This document shows positions 1 to 6,825 of a stretch of DNA of 12,086 bases, in pieces. The notes below the pieces were generated by a model. That model made no database searches, was not told the origin of the DNA, and saw nothing but the letters and a program-made list of their open reading frames with translations. Numbering within the stretch: the stretch's first letter is position 1; each line of letters begins with the position of its first letter. This stretch comes from DASRAA01 sp036512955 (GTDB taxonomy: Bacteria > Acidobacteriota > Terriglobia > Terriglobales > Acidobacteriaceae), in NCBI GenBank assembly GCA_036512955.1, contig DATBZX010000344.1, forward strand, positions 1-12,086. Reading direction: 5' to 3'. The position numbers were made by a program, and so were the translations under genes.

Positions 1-306
1 GGCGCCGTCGAGGACGCGCAGCGAGCGCTCCACCTCGGCAGTGAAATCCACGTGGCCGGGCGTATCGATAATGTTGATGCGAACGTCTTTCCAGAAGCAG
101 GTGGTCGCTGCCGACGTGATGGTGATGCCGCGCTCCTGCTCCTGCGCCATCCAATCCATCGTCGCAGTGCCTTCGTGGACCTCGCCAATGCGGTGCGTGC
201 GTCCCGTATAGAACAGGATGCGCTCCGTGGTCGTGGTCTTACCGGCATCGATGTGCGCCATGATGCCGATATTCCTGCAACGTTCTAATGGAACCTGTCT
301 CGCCAC
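1..306 (-). CDS. fusA: Elongation factor G, N-terminal part (cut by window edge)
   Basis: This is the first 102 codons of translation elongation factor G, the GTPase that drives ribosomal translocation and, with RRF, ribosome recycling. The GTG start at 306-304 gives VARQVPLERCRNIGIMAHID, the normal EF-G N-terminus, and GGAAG stands a few bases upstream. The G1/P-loop is AHIDAGKTT (residues 17-25). The switch I part includes RGITI (59-63), and the G3 motif DTPGH is at 81-85, with the catalytic His at 85. The rest of the G domain and domains II-V lie beyond the left edge. It follows rpsL and rpsG on the same strand, the classical str operon order, which argues for the housekeeping EF-G rather than a paralogue such as EF-G2 or a tetracycline-resistance protein. 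The 126-bp spacer to rpsG contains a REP-like hairpin. Confidence 0.96.
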   Translation of the reverse strand, partial: MARQVPLERCRNIGIMAHIDAGKTTTTERILFYTGRTHRIGEVHEGTATMDWMAQEQERGITITSAATTCFWKDVRINIIDTPGHVDFTAEVERSLRVLDGA

Positions 307-350
307 TGTGTCTTCCGTTTCTCTCTATGCGGCTCTCCGGCCGCTGCTCG

Positions 351-380
351 CCTTGAAGGGGCACGGCTTCAGCCGTGCCG
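351..380. repeat. REP-like palindrome, copy A (rpsG-fusA spacer)
   Basis: A CCTTGAAGG lead-in is followed by a perfect 8-bp inverted repeat, GGCACGGC at 360-367 and GCCGTGCC at 372-379, with a TTCA loop. Closely related copies lie at 1301-1327 and 1342-1371. A shorter relative (GGGC, TTCA loop, GCCC at 402-413) follows it in the same spacer. The rest of the 307-432 spacer holds nothing else I can identify except the fusA ribosome-binding site. That this belongs to a dispersed genomic family is inferred from the three copies in this window. Confidence 0.75.
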
Positions 381-432
381 TTCCGGCCTTCCAAAATCCA
401 AGGGCTTCAGCCCCTGCGGGAATTCGAACTCC

Positions 433-903
433 CTACCAGCGGTAGTGCGCGAAGGCCTTGTTGGCCTCGGCCATGCGATGCACGTCGTCCTTCTTCTTGA
501 TGGTTGCGCCACGGCCGTTGGCCGCGTCCAGCAACTCGTTGGCCAATTTATCGACCATGCCTTTTTCGCCACGCCCGCGGCTGTACTGCAAGATCCAGCG
601 GATGGCCAGCGAAACGCGGCGGTCTGCGTTGACTTCCACCGGCACCTGGTAGTTCGCGCCACCCACGCGGCGGGTCTTGACTTCCAGCACCGGCTTGGCG
701 TTCTCCACGGCCTTCTTGAACAGCTTGATGGCCTCGTCGCCACCCTTCTCTTCAAGCTTCTTCATGGCGTTGTAGAAGATGGACTGGGCGGTGCTCTTCT
801 TCCCGTCCCACATCATGGAGTTCACAAACTTGTTAACCAGCGTGGACTGGTAGACCGGGTCGGCCAGTTGCTCACGCTTCGCGATATAACCTTTTCTCGG
901 CAT
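433..903 (-). CDS. rpsG: 30S ribosomal protein S7
   Basis: Ribosomal protein S7 is a primary 16S rRNA-binding protein that nucleates assembly of the 30S head and lines the E site. The 156-residue product has the usual bacterial length. It starts MPRKGYIAKRE and carries the conserved VNKFVNSMMWDGKK segment, the TRRVGGANYQVPVEV block (about residues 77-91), the SLAIRWIL helix and a C-terminal AEANKAFAHYRW. The ATG at 903-901 is preceded by GAGG in a 9-nt gap after the rpsL stop, so the two genes are surely co-transcribed and probably translationally coupled. In Enterobacteria S7 represses its own operon by binding the rpsL-rpsG spacer. The spacer here is only 9 nt, so that particular RNA target is absent and any autoregulation must work differently (inference). 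Confidence 0.98.
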   Translation of the reverse strand: MPRKGYIAKREQLADPVYQSTLVNKFVNSMMWDGKKSTAQSIFYNAMKKLEEKGGDEAIKLFKKAVENAKPVLEVKTRRVGGANYQVPVEVNADRRVSLAIRWILQYSRGRGEKGMVDKLANELLDAANGRGATIKKKDDVHRMAEANKAFAHYRW

Positions 904-912
904 ATTTCCTCG

Positions 913-1287
913 TTACGCCTTCGGGCGCTTGGCGCCGTACTTCGATCGTCCCTGCTTGCGGTTGGCGACGCCGACGGAATCCAGCGTGCCGCGCACCACG
1001 TGATAGCGAACGCCCGGCAGGTCCTTCACACGGCCCCCGCGGATCAGCACGATCGAGTGCTCCTGCAGGTTGTGGCCGACGCCGGGAATATAGGTCGTCA
1101 CTTCGATGCCGTTGGTCAGCCTGACGCGCGCGACTTTGCGCAGCGCGGAGTTCGGCTTCTTCGGCGTCTGGGTGTACACGCGGGTACAAACACCGCGCTT
1201 TTGCGGGCAGGACTGCAGGGCGGGGCTGGCCGTCTTGTACTTCGGTGCCGTCCGTCCCTTGCGCACCAGCTGATTAAATGTAGGCAC
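913..1287 (-). CDS. rpsL: 30S ribosomal protein S12
   Basis: Ribosomal protein S12 sits at the decoding centre of the 30S subunit and helps control accuracy. I place the start at GTG 1287-1285, giving 124 residues beginning VPTFNQLVRKGR, the standard S12 N-terminus. AAGGAG lies 9 nt upstream at 1302-1297. A longer reading from TTG at 1320 would add 11 residues translated from a palindromic repeat and is unlikely. Conserved features include TPKKPNSALRK (41-51) and GGRVKDLPGV (84-93). Lys43 and Lys88, the positions most often changed in streptomycin resistance, are both wild-type. Asp89 is the residue methylthiolated by RimO in other bacteria. It is the promoter-proximal gene of the str operon, 9 nt before rpsG, behind a long leader. 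Confidence 0.97.
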   Translation of the reverse strand: MPTFNQLVRKGRTAPKYKTASPALQSCPQKRGVCTRVYTQTPKKPNSALRKVARVRLTNGIEVTTYIPGVGHNLQEHSIVLIRGGRVKDLPGVRYHVVRGTLDSVGVANRKQGRSKYGAKRPKA

Positions 1288-1300
1288 TCTTTGCAGCTCC

Positions 1301-1327
1301 TTGAAGGGGCGCGGCTTCAACCGCGCC
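1301..1327. repeat. REP-like palindrome, copy B, abutting the rpsL Shine-Dalgarno
   Basis: TTGAAGG is followed by GGCGCGG (1308-1314) and CCGCGCC (1321-1327), a 7-bp perfect stem with a 6-nt loop. It resembles copy A, with compensating changes (A to G and T to C) that keep the stem paired. On the transcribed minus strand the hairpin ends 5 nt before the AAGGAG of rpsL, and the first bases of that AAGG come from the repeat's own lead-in. Confidence 0.75.
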
Positions 1328-1341
1328 TAACATCGTCTTCT

Positions 1342-1371
1342 GCTTTGAAAGGGCACGGCTTTAGCCGTGCC
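1342..1371. repeat. REP-like palindrome, copy C
   Basis: TTTGAAAGG is followed by GGCACGGC (1352-1359), loop TTTA and GCCGTGCC (1364-1371), the same stem as copy A. It lies 14 bp from copy B in the same orientation, so the two form a direct tandem pair inside the rpsL leader. Confidence 0.75.
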
Positions 1372-1842
1372 GTCCAGCTTCTTATTTCTTCATTGCCGAG
1401 CAGACTTCAGTCCGCTCGGCATTACCAGCAAACTTCGCGGCACCCTGCCGCAACCTCACGCTGCACCGGGCGGCCAAGCAGGCACACACCATGCAACGCG
1501 ATTTGGTCCCAGCTTTTGGGTCTGGACAGCATTTCCTCGGCCCTCACAGGCCTATCTGTCCATACTTCCCCAAAACCGCCGGGGAGCACTCAGTTCATCC
1601 GGTTAAGCAAACGACGGTGGCGCCGTGATCGTTCTCCACGCCGGCTCTTTATTGCCGGCATGCAACACGGGAACGAGGGCACTCCGTTTCGTTGCTTCGG
1701 CCCACATACCCACTGGAAAGCTCCAGTGGAAGCGCAGGCTCGTTTCAGCGAGGAATCCTGTGACACATTCTCACAGGACATAAGATTACTGCACACTGCC
1801 ACACACTACAGGCAGGCTGGGTATAACTCGCGGAACCTTTTT

Positions 1843-1871
1843 AGTGTAGCAACTCGGATTCCACCCGTCAA
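1843..1871 (-). promoter_or_regulatory. Predicted sigma70-type promoter of the str operon
   Basis: On the minus strand TTGACG (1871-1866) is followed by a 17-nt spacer and TACACT (1848-1843), a near-consensus housekeeping promoter with ideal spacing. It points at rpsL. A transcript from about 1836 would carry a leader of roughly 550 nt. A nearer, weaker promoter cannot be excluded. Confidence 0.6.
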
Positions 1872-2026
1872 TCGAATCCGGACCCAAAAAATACCAGAAC
1901 GGCGCATTTCGTTCTAGAGTTGACAAATCACAACTCGGCTTGCGTTTCCGTGTTTGGAGAGTTCGGTGGGCGATGGCGCTGTTCTAGCAGAATACCGCGA
2001 AAAAACATAAGGTTTGGCAGCGTGGC

Positions 2027-2055
2027 TTGCTGAAACGATGGTCAGCTTCTACACT
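2027..2055 (+). promoter_or_regulatory. Predicted promoter of the Ig-like/propeller lipoprotein
   Basis: TTGCTG (2027-2032), a 17-nt spacer and TACACT (2050-2055) fit a sigma70-type promoter 71 bp before the lipoprotein start. The -10 hexamer is the same as that predicted for the divergent str operon. The TTGACA at 1920-1925 has no convincing -10 at the right distance. The remaining DNA between 1872 and 2126 holds nothing else I can identify. Confidence 0.5.
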
Positions 2056-2126
2056 GAGAAATTCTGGCAGGAACCACATTTTCGGTCTTCATACATCCGT
2101 CGGAATCAACCCGGCGGGGAGGGTGC

Positions 2127-4157
2127 ATGCGTCGGTTTTCAGCGGCTCCGATTTTAGCTGCCTTGTTCGCGGTCCTTATCTTAAGCATTCTGCCCGGCTG
2201 CAGCGGCACCAGCGCGGCCAACAGCGGCGTTACTCAGCTCATCCTGAGCCCAACTTCGATCTCGATGAATACCGGCCAGATAGCCTCGATCACTGCCCAG
2301 CCAGAGAATGCAACCGGGGGCTTGGTTGTGGCCGATGTGAGCTACGTGAGCAGCAACCCTAGCCTGGTGACGGTTACGGCCGGCGGGCAGGTTTGCGCCG
2401 GCATCTGGGACGCTAATTTCATTAACTGCAATGCCGTTCCTGGTACGGCAGGAATCGGCTCAGTGACCATCACTGCCACCACGGCGAACTCCGTGACTGC
2501 CACCTTGCCCGTCACCACGCACCTCCAAGCTGACCGCATCGTAGTAAATCCCATCAGCGGATGTGTGAGCATGGGTGCCACACCCTCTTACACCGCTACG
2601 GTTTACAACACCACCGCACCGGGTTGTTCGACCTTCAATCCTTGCGACATCACCTCGACGGTCGGCACCATCTCCTTCTTCAGTTCCGACCTGCAGGTCA
2701 TGGCCAACAACATCACGACCGGCGTACTGACTGCGACCAATCCCGGCTCCACCTCGATTTACGCTTCCATTGGTGGCCTGAACAGTTTGCCGCAGAGCGC
2801 GTTGGTCTGCCCTGTCGCTTCCATCAAGATTCGCGACGCTGCCGGCTCCAACACGTCCTTCACCCTCGCGCCAGCCGCAACGCAGTCTTTGACCGCAGAT
2901 GTCCTCGACACCAATGGCGTCTCGATCGCGCCTATCCTGACGTGGGCTTCGAATCCGTCCGGAAGCTCCTCGGTCACCGGAGCCAGTGGGGCGGTCACGG
3001 CAACCGTCACCGCCGTCGCCGCCGGAACCGCAACGATTACGGCGGCTTGCAGCACCCCTGATTGCAATCGGAATGTCGGTCCCCAGTACGGCCAGAACGT
3101 AGTAACCGTCACCACCTCGGGCGCCTCCAACACCACGGTGTATGCAGCCAGTACGAGTTCCTTTTCGCTGGTGCCCATTCCCAACTCGACCAACACGCCC
3201 GGAACGGTCATAACCCTGCCTTATCTTCCCAACTCGATGGTTTCCGATCACGCCGGTACCAACTTGTATCTGGGATCGAGTTCGGGCGTCATAGTGGTGG
3301 CCACGTCAACCGGCACCGTGACTTCGACCACGGCGGTGCCCGGAACGATCCTGGCCATCTCTCCCAACGACCTGTTCCTGTTGATTTCAAACACAAGTGC
3401 CGGCCAGGTCTATCTCTATAGCACCACAGCAAAGACGATCATCCTGGCGGAGGCAGTGACGCCAGCCGCAGCCGTTTTTACGGCGGACAGTAAATCAGTT
3501 TCATTCGTTGTGGGGCAACAGCTTTATTACCTCACCACCTTTCCGGCAGCAACAATTTCGAATTTGCCCTACGTCCCCAATGGGCTGGATGTCAGCGCCC
3601 AGGGTAGCCTGACCTATATCGCGAGTGCCGCCGCGCACGCCATCGACGTCCGCACAACCTGCAATCAAAGCGCGCAGCAGACCATGGCGGCCAATAACCC
3701 GACGCTGGTCGCTCAAATACCGAACGGCACAGGTGCGGTGGTCGTCGATTCTCCCTCCATCGACGTGGTTACGACCGGCGCGATCGGGCCGGGCTGCCCG
3801 CCTACTCCGCAAAGCACGGTGAATACCTACAACCTGGGAAGCGGCAGCTTTAATCCCCGGCAAATCATTTTTTCGTATGACAGCTCCCGCGCCTGGATCA
3901 TCTCTGACCTGACCTCTGTCATCAGTTTCAACATGTCCACCCTAACGCCGACTGCCATTCCTCTGGCGAACGGAGCCCAGGCGTACAGCGGCGGCATAAT
4001 CCCGGACGGGTCAAATCTCTATGTCGGAGCTAGCGACAACACGGTGCACTCGCTAAGCGCAAGTTCCGGAACGGATGTGGCGCAGATCGCCGTCGGCTTA
4101 AAGGACGCGAGTTCTAACACCGTCGCTCCCAACTTGATCGCAGTGCTGCCCAAATAG
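2127..4157 (+). CDS. Exported lipoprotein with three Ig-like domains and a C-terminal beta-propeller
   Basis: The 676-residue product has a lipoprotein signal peptide: MRRF, then a hydrophobic stretch (about residues 8-22), then LPGC with the lipidated Cys at 25. Ser26 follows, so there is no Asp inner-membrane retention signal, and an outer-membrane or surface location is likely. Next come about three Ig-like domains of the Big_2/bacterial-Ig type (roughly 34-131, 133-231 and 232-331), rich in Thr, Ser and Val, with strand endings such as GSVTITATT and GTATITAAC. Residues about 336-676 show repeated blade-like units (TNLYLGSSSGVIVVATSTGT, SNLYVGASDNTVHSLSASSG), as in YVTN/NHL-type beta-propellers. 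Cysteines such as Cys90/Cys101 may form disulfides. GGGAGG precedes the ATG. It stands alone between its own promoter and terminator. The family suggests an adhesive or scaffold role; no enzymatic motif or specific partner can be named. Confidence 0.85.
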   Translation: MRRFSAAPILAALFAVLILSILPGCSGTSAANSGVTQLILSPTSISMNTGQIASITAQPENATGGLVVADVSYVSSNPSLVTVTAGGQVCAGIWDANFINCNAVPGTAGIGSVTITATTANSVTATLPVTTHLQADRIVVNPISGCVSMGATPSYTATVYNTTAPGCSTFNPCDITSTVGTISFFSSDLQVMANNITTGVLTATNPGSTSIYASIGGLNSLPQSALVCPVASIKIRDAAGSNTSFTLAPAATQSLTADVLDTNGVSIAPILTWASNPSGSSSVTGASGAVTATVTAVAAGTATITAACSTPDCNRNVGPQYGQNVVTVTTSGASNTTVYAASTSSFSLVPIPNSTNTPGTVITLPYLPNSMVSDHAGTNLYLGSSSGVIVVATSTGTVTSTTAVPGTILAISPNDLFLLISNTSAGQVYLYSTTAKTIILAEAVTPAAAVFTADSKSVSFVVGQQLYYLTTFPAATISNLPYVPNGLDVSAQGSLTYIASAAAHAIDVRTTCNQSAQQTMAANNPTLVAQIPNGTGAVVVDSPSIDVVTTGAIGPGCPPTPQSTVNTYNLGSGSFNPRQIIFSYDSSRAWIISDLTSVISFNMSTLTPTAIPLANGAQAYSGGIIPDGSNLYVGASDNTVHSLSASSGTDVAQIAVGLKDASSNTVAPNLIAVLPK

Positions 4158-4179
4158 ACCAGGCCCCGCTTTAAATTAG

Positions 4180-4208
4180 AAACGCCCTCCCATTGCGGAG
4201 GGCGTTTT
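4180..4208 (+). terminator. Rho-independent terminator after the lipoprotein gene
   Basis: AAACGCCCTCC (4180-4190), loop CATTGC and GGAGGGCGTTT (4197-4207), with a further T at 4208, form a perfect 11-bp stem with its T run, 22 bp after the lipoprotein stop. It lies between convergent genes. The A run on the 5' side means it may also stop nusB transcripts coming from the right, less efficiently. Confidence 0.9.
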
Positions 4209-4233
4209 CATGTCTGCTTGGTTATGGCCGCGT

Positions 4234-4665
4234 CTACTGCGCTTTCGGCTCTCCCAATTCGCGCGCCACGCTGTCGAGTACGCCGTTGATGAATTGCACC
4301 GACTCCGGCGTCGAAAACCTTCGTGCGATCTCCAGGGCCTCGTTGATGACCACCGGCCGCGGCGTCTCGGGGAATCCGAGAAACTCGGCTATGCCCGCAC
4401 GCAGCACATTGCGATCCACGGCGGCCATGCGCTCCATCCGCCAGTGCTCGGCGCTCTTCTCGATCAGTTGATCGATCTCGGCCTCGCGCTCTGATGCTAC
4501 GCGGAACAAGTCGTCAGCAAAGCCGCGCACTTTTTCGTCGAGGTCCCTGCGCTCGGCCCAGAACGTCTTGCGCACTTCGTCGGTCGTCTGCTTGCCCATG
4601 TCCAATTGAAAGAGCATCTGCAACGCCAGTTCACGGGACTTTCTTCGCGTACCGGATTTGCTCAT
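4234..4665 (-). CDS. nusB: Transcription antitermination factor NusB
   Basis: NusB binds boxA RNA together with S10 (NusE) and joins the NusA/NusG complex that keeps RNA polymerase processive on rRNA operons. The 143-residue protein has typical length. Its basic N-terminus, RRKSRELALQMLFQLD (about residues 7-22), is the family's RNA-binding arginine-rich start. The later segments AVDRNVLRAGIAEFL, PRPVVINEALEIARRFS and SVQFINGVLDSVARE are highly characteristic. The ATG at 4665-4663 overlaps the ribH stop codon as ATGA, so translation is probably coupled. The ribH-nusB order is widespread in bacteria and supports both calls. Transcripts probably end at the hairpin near 4180-4208. Confidence 0.96.
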   Translation of the reverse strand: MSKSGTRRKSRELALQMLFQLDMGKQTTDEVRKTFWAERRDLDEKVRGFADDLFRVASEREAEIDQLIEKSAEHWRMERMAAVDRNVLRAGIAEFLGFPETPRPVVINEALEIARRFSTPESVQFINGVLDSVARELGEPKAQ

Positions 4666-5528
4666 CGCGTCACCGCCGTGGAACTCGCCGTTGCTTCGTT
4701 GACCTTGTCGCGCAGAGATGCCATTTCCACCGCCGCGAGTCCTGCTTCGTAGCCCTTGTTACCGGCCTTCAATCCTGCACGGTCGATGGCCTGCTCGAGG
4801 GTGTCGCAGGTCAGAACTCCGAAGGCATGCGGCACGCTTGTCTCCTGCGCCGACTGTCCGATGCCGCGGGTGACTTCGTTGGCAATGACTTCGTAGTGCA
4901 GCGTCCCGCCGCGCAGCAGGCATCCGATGCAAACGATCGCATCGTACTTTCCACTCAAGGCCAACTGCCGCGACGCCGACGGAATCTCGAACGCTCCCGG
5001 CACCCGCACCACCGTGATGTCGTTCGCATTAGCTCCAGCCTGCCGCAGCGCCAACAGAGCGCCGTCGAGCAGCCGCTCCGTGATAAACGAATTGAAGCGG
5101 CTTACCACCACGGCAAACCGTTTGCCCTCGGCATTCAAGGAGCCTTCGATACCCGCGGTCTTCTGATTTTTGTTTGCGTAGGTCAGGACCGCGACCCGCA
5201 GCCCGCTGACTTCCACCGCGAACAGACGCGCTCCGTATGCTGTATCAGCGATTTCGCGCAGGACTTTGACGCCGCGCTTCTTCGTCTTCGCGATCGCCCA
5301 CGCCGCATCGGCATCGGACACCTCGAGGGTCAAATCCGTGTCGGGGGCATTCGCCGCGACAATCAATTCCACCGCGCCTCCCGGGACCTCGAGTTGAAAT
5401 CCGTGGGCCCCGCCCTCATGCCACTCGCGACCGGGCGTCGCCCCAAGGGCGCGGAGTAGCTCCAATGCGGGTTGAAGGTCTTCCTGCGTCTTCCCCAGTA
5501 CGCGGGGAACAATAATGCTTCGGATCAT
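4662..5528 (-). CDS. ribH: VOC-like domain fused to lumazine synthase (RibH)
   Basis: Residues about 127-288 are 6,7-dimethyl-8-ribityllumazine synthase, which condenses the ribityl-aminouracil intermediate with dihydroxybutanone phosphate in the penultimate step of riboflavin synthesis. Visible motifs are SRFNSFITERLL (143-154), VPGAFEIP (176-183), RGGTLHYE with the catalytic His211, and DRAGLKAGNKG (249-259) for phosphate binding. RibH is normally about 155 residues. Here a further domain of about 118 residues precedes it in frame, with a beta-alpha pattern like a glyoxalase/VOC half (LTLEVSDADAAWAIAKTKKR, then ARLFAVEVSGLRVAVLTY). No full VOC metal-ligand set is evident. The alternative is independent translation of RibH from TTG codon 131 (5138-5136), which would give 158 residues. 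The ATG start has only a weak GGA upstream. The stop overlaps nusB as ATGA, and the esterase gene lies 27 bp upstream. Confidence 0.9.
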   Translation of the reverse strand: MIRSIIVPRVLGKTQEDLQPALELLRALGATPGREWHEGGAHGFQLEVPGGAVELIVAANAPDTDLTLEVSDADAAWAIAKTKKRGVKVLREIADTAYGARLFAVEVSGLRVAVLTYANKNQKTAGIEGSLNAEGKRFAVVVSRFNSFITERLLDGALLALRQAGANANDITVVRVPGAFEIPSASRQLALSGKYDAIVCIGCLLRGGTLHYEVIANEVTRGIGQSAQETSVPHAFGVLTCDTLEQAIDRAGLKAGNKGYEAGLAAVEMASLRDKVNEATASSTAVTR

Positions 5529-5555
5529 AGGAGTCCATTGTAGATGGTAGCCCGA

Positions 5556-6704
5556 TCAGTGCCCGCCACTTGGAGGTCGGTAGCCCTGCCAGACGTACTC
5601 CAGCGCTTCGGGCAGCGTCTGCTCTCTCACACCGCGATCGACGTGCACGGCGTTGCGGGCAAAGACGAACTGGTAGTGATAGCCCTTATCGGCGAGCACG
5701 CTCGCCATGCGCTCATTCGCCAGCACCCAATCGTGCATGTTGTCCTGCATAAGCCGAGGGGGCAAAAGGTCCCGGTCGCCAACTTCCATCCATATCCGTA
5801 TCGGTTTGGCCGGATTTTCCGGGATCAGGTGCTCATGAAACTCCCACGCCCCGTGCGGAGACTTCGGATTGTACGGCCATTGCTGGTTGACGTAGGTTCC
5901 CGAATACGTCAGCACACGGTGATATCGCTCTGGGTGATACCACGTCATGATCAACGCGCACGAGCCTCCTGAGCTGTAGCCGATGGTCGCGCGGCCGTCG
6001 GGGTCTTTGGTGAGTTTCACATTGGCCTTGGATTCGACCAGCGGCAATACTTCCTTCTCCACGAACTCTGCATCAACGTCGGACATGGTGTCGTATTCAA
6101 GGCCACGTTCGCTTCCCTGGGCGTCGCCGCCTCCGTTGCCGATGGAGATTGCCACCATCACCGGCCCCTTTTTCTCGGCGATGAGTTTGTCGAGCGCCGA
6201 AAACAGCAGGCGGTCCGACCCATCCGCTCCGACCATGAAAGGCGCCAAGCTGCCCGCCACGTACTGTTTGGGGACATAAACGAACACCTGGCGCGTATAG
6301 GGAGCGGGATGGCTGGTGGTTACGACGAGCTTGGCTGGGTCCGTGGGATCGGGAGTTCCAAAGGTATTAGGCTCACGCGCAATGCCGGGATAGATCTTGC
6401 TGTCGGAGGAGTTCATGGTGAACTCGATGACGCGTCCCTGCAGCGTGCCGTCTTGTGCGGACAATTCGGGAGCAGCCGGGTGCGTAGGCCCGATGATGAA
6501 ATTGCCGTCCGTATTCGCGGGAGGGACTTCACCGTCGGGCAGTTCCTTGGCGGCGACATATCCCACAGTGTGGGGATCGCGGGTTGGCGGCGCAGGGCGT
6601 TCAGTCTTTTGCGGGGCTGGAGGAGATTGTGCGATGGCGGTGGAGGCTGCGATCGCACTGACCAGAATTGCGATGACTAACTGCAACAGATTTCGAAATT
6701 TCAT
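5556..6704 (-). CDS. Exported alpha/beta-hydrolase esterase (enterochelin-esterase/esterase-D-like)
   Basis: The 382-residue protein begins with a Sec signal peptide: MKFRN, a hydrophobic core, and AIA/Q at 23-26 as the likely cleavage site. A Pro-rich linker follows. The fold resembles the Fes/IroE and esterase D (PF00756) group. YTRQVFVYVPKQY (136-148) is the typical opening beta segment. GYSSG (242-246) is the nucleophile elbow with Ser244, GDRD (309-312) carries a likely acid residue, and NAVHVD (351-356) supplies His354. The triad is therefore probably intact. The substrate is unknown: siderophore esters, carbohydrate acetyl or feruloyl esters, and other esters are all possible, and there is no iron-uptake gene nearby. 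GGAG stands 4 nt before the ATG. It is the first gene of a tight run with ribH and nusB (27-bp gap), although no functional link is evident. Confidence 0.85.
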   Translation of the reverse strand: MKFRNLLQLVIAILVSAIAASTAIAQSPPAPQKTERPAPPTRDPHTVGYVAAKELPDGEVPPANTDGNFIIGPTHPAAPELSAQDGTLQGRVIEFTMNSSDSKIYPGIAREPNTFGTPDPTDPAKLVVTTSHPAPYTRQVFVYVPKQYVAGSLAPFMVGADGSDRLLFSALDKLIAEKKGPVMVAISIGNGGGDAQGSERGLEYDTMSDVDAEFVEKEVLPLVESKANVKLTKDPDGRATIGYSSGGSCALIMTWYHPERYHRVLTYSGTYVNQQWPYNPKSPHGAWEFHEHLIPENPAKPIRIWMEVGDRDLLPPRLMQDNMHDWVLANERMASVLADKGYHYQFVFARNAVHVDRGVREQTLPEALEYVWQGYRPPSGGH

Positions 6705-6718
6705 GAGGCTCCATTACT

Positions 6719-6749
6719 CCCACATTTGCCAACCACTGGCAAATGTGGG
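6719..6749. repeat. Perfect 13-bp hairpin just upstream of the esterase start
   Basis: CCCACATTTGCCA (6719-6731) and TGGCAAATGTGGG (6737-6749) are exact reverse complements around a 5-nt loop. In the esterase transcript the stem ends 14 nt before the ATG, with the ribosome-binding GGAG in between. No T run follows on the minus strand, so it is not a simple terminator. It could be a repeat-family insertion or a structure that affects translation. Confidence 0.7.
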
Positions 6750-6786
6750 CCACCCGCGGAGGTCTCGAATATCCATCCGCTGGGTA

Positions 6787-6825
6787 CCCCATGCAAGGCC
6801 CTCTTTGGCCTTGAGTGGGGATTTT
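6787..6825 (+). repeat. Composite hairpin followed by a T run, terminator-like
   Basis: CCCC (6787-6790) and GGGG (6817-6820) flank CAAGGCC (6794-6800), a 6-nt loop and GGCCTTG (6807-6813). ATTTTT follows on the plus strand. It looks like a Rho-independent terminator in the plus direction, but no plus-strand gene runs into it. It may therefore be part of a dispersed repeat. Nearby are GCGCC/GGCGC (6909-6921) and GAAATG/CATTTC (6869-6889). Nothing gene-like was found in the rest of 6705-7144. Confidence 0.45.

Larger units (their letters stand above)
1288..1842 (-). promoter_or_regulatory. Long structured leader of the str operon, no gene seen
   Basis: About 550 nt separate the predicted promoter from rpsL and I find no convincing gene on either strand. 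Besides repeat copies B and C, it holds further inverted repeats. One is GCCGAGCAGACT / AGTCCGCTCGGC (1395-1406 and 1409-1420, one mismatch). Another is TGGACAG / CTGTCCA (1523-1529 and 1556-1562). GCCGGC occurs twice (1640-1645 and 1654-1659). CCACTGGA / TCCAGTGG (1710-1717 and 1722-1729) encloses AAGC. The hairpins are seen directly; any regulatory role is inference. Confidence 0.45.

Noticed and set aside
1288..1320. Upstream TTG start giving rpsL 11 extra residues
   Set aside because: The extension is translated from a palindromic repeat, whereas GTG at 1287 has a well-placed AAGGAG and gives the standard S12 N-terminus.
445..1917. A 490-codon open frame on the plus strand
   Set aside because: It runs antisense across rpsG and rpsL and their leader. 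Its translation is low-information (Ala, Leu, His, Arg rich) with no recognisable domain, as expected for the shadow of GC-rich genes.
1920..1925. TTGACA as a -35 element for the lipoprotein gene
   Set aside because: No acceptable -10 hexamer lies 16-18 nt downstream; the pair at 2027-2055 fits better.
4494..5459. A 321-codon plus-strand open frame
   Set aside because: It is antisense to nusB and ribH, both firmly identified by conserved motifs. The translation has no domain signal.
5556..6704. Calling the esterase a siderophore (enterochelin) esterase
   Set aside because: The fold and triad fit the wider esterase D group, but no siderophore synthesis or iron-uptake gene is nearby and the protein is exported, so the substrate cannot be assigned.
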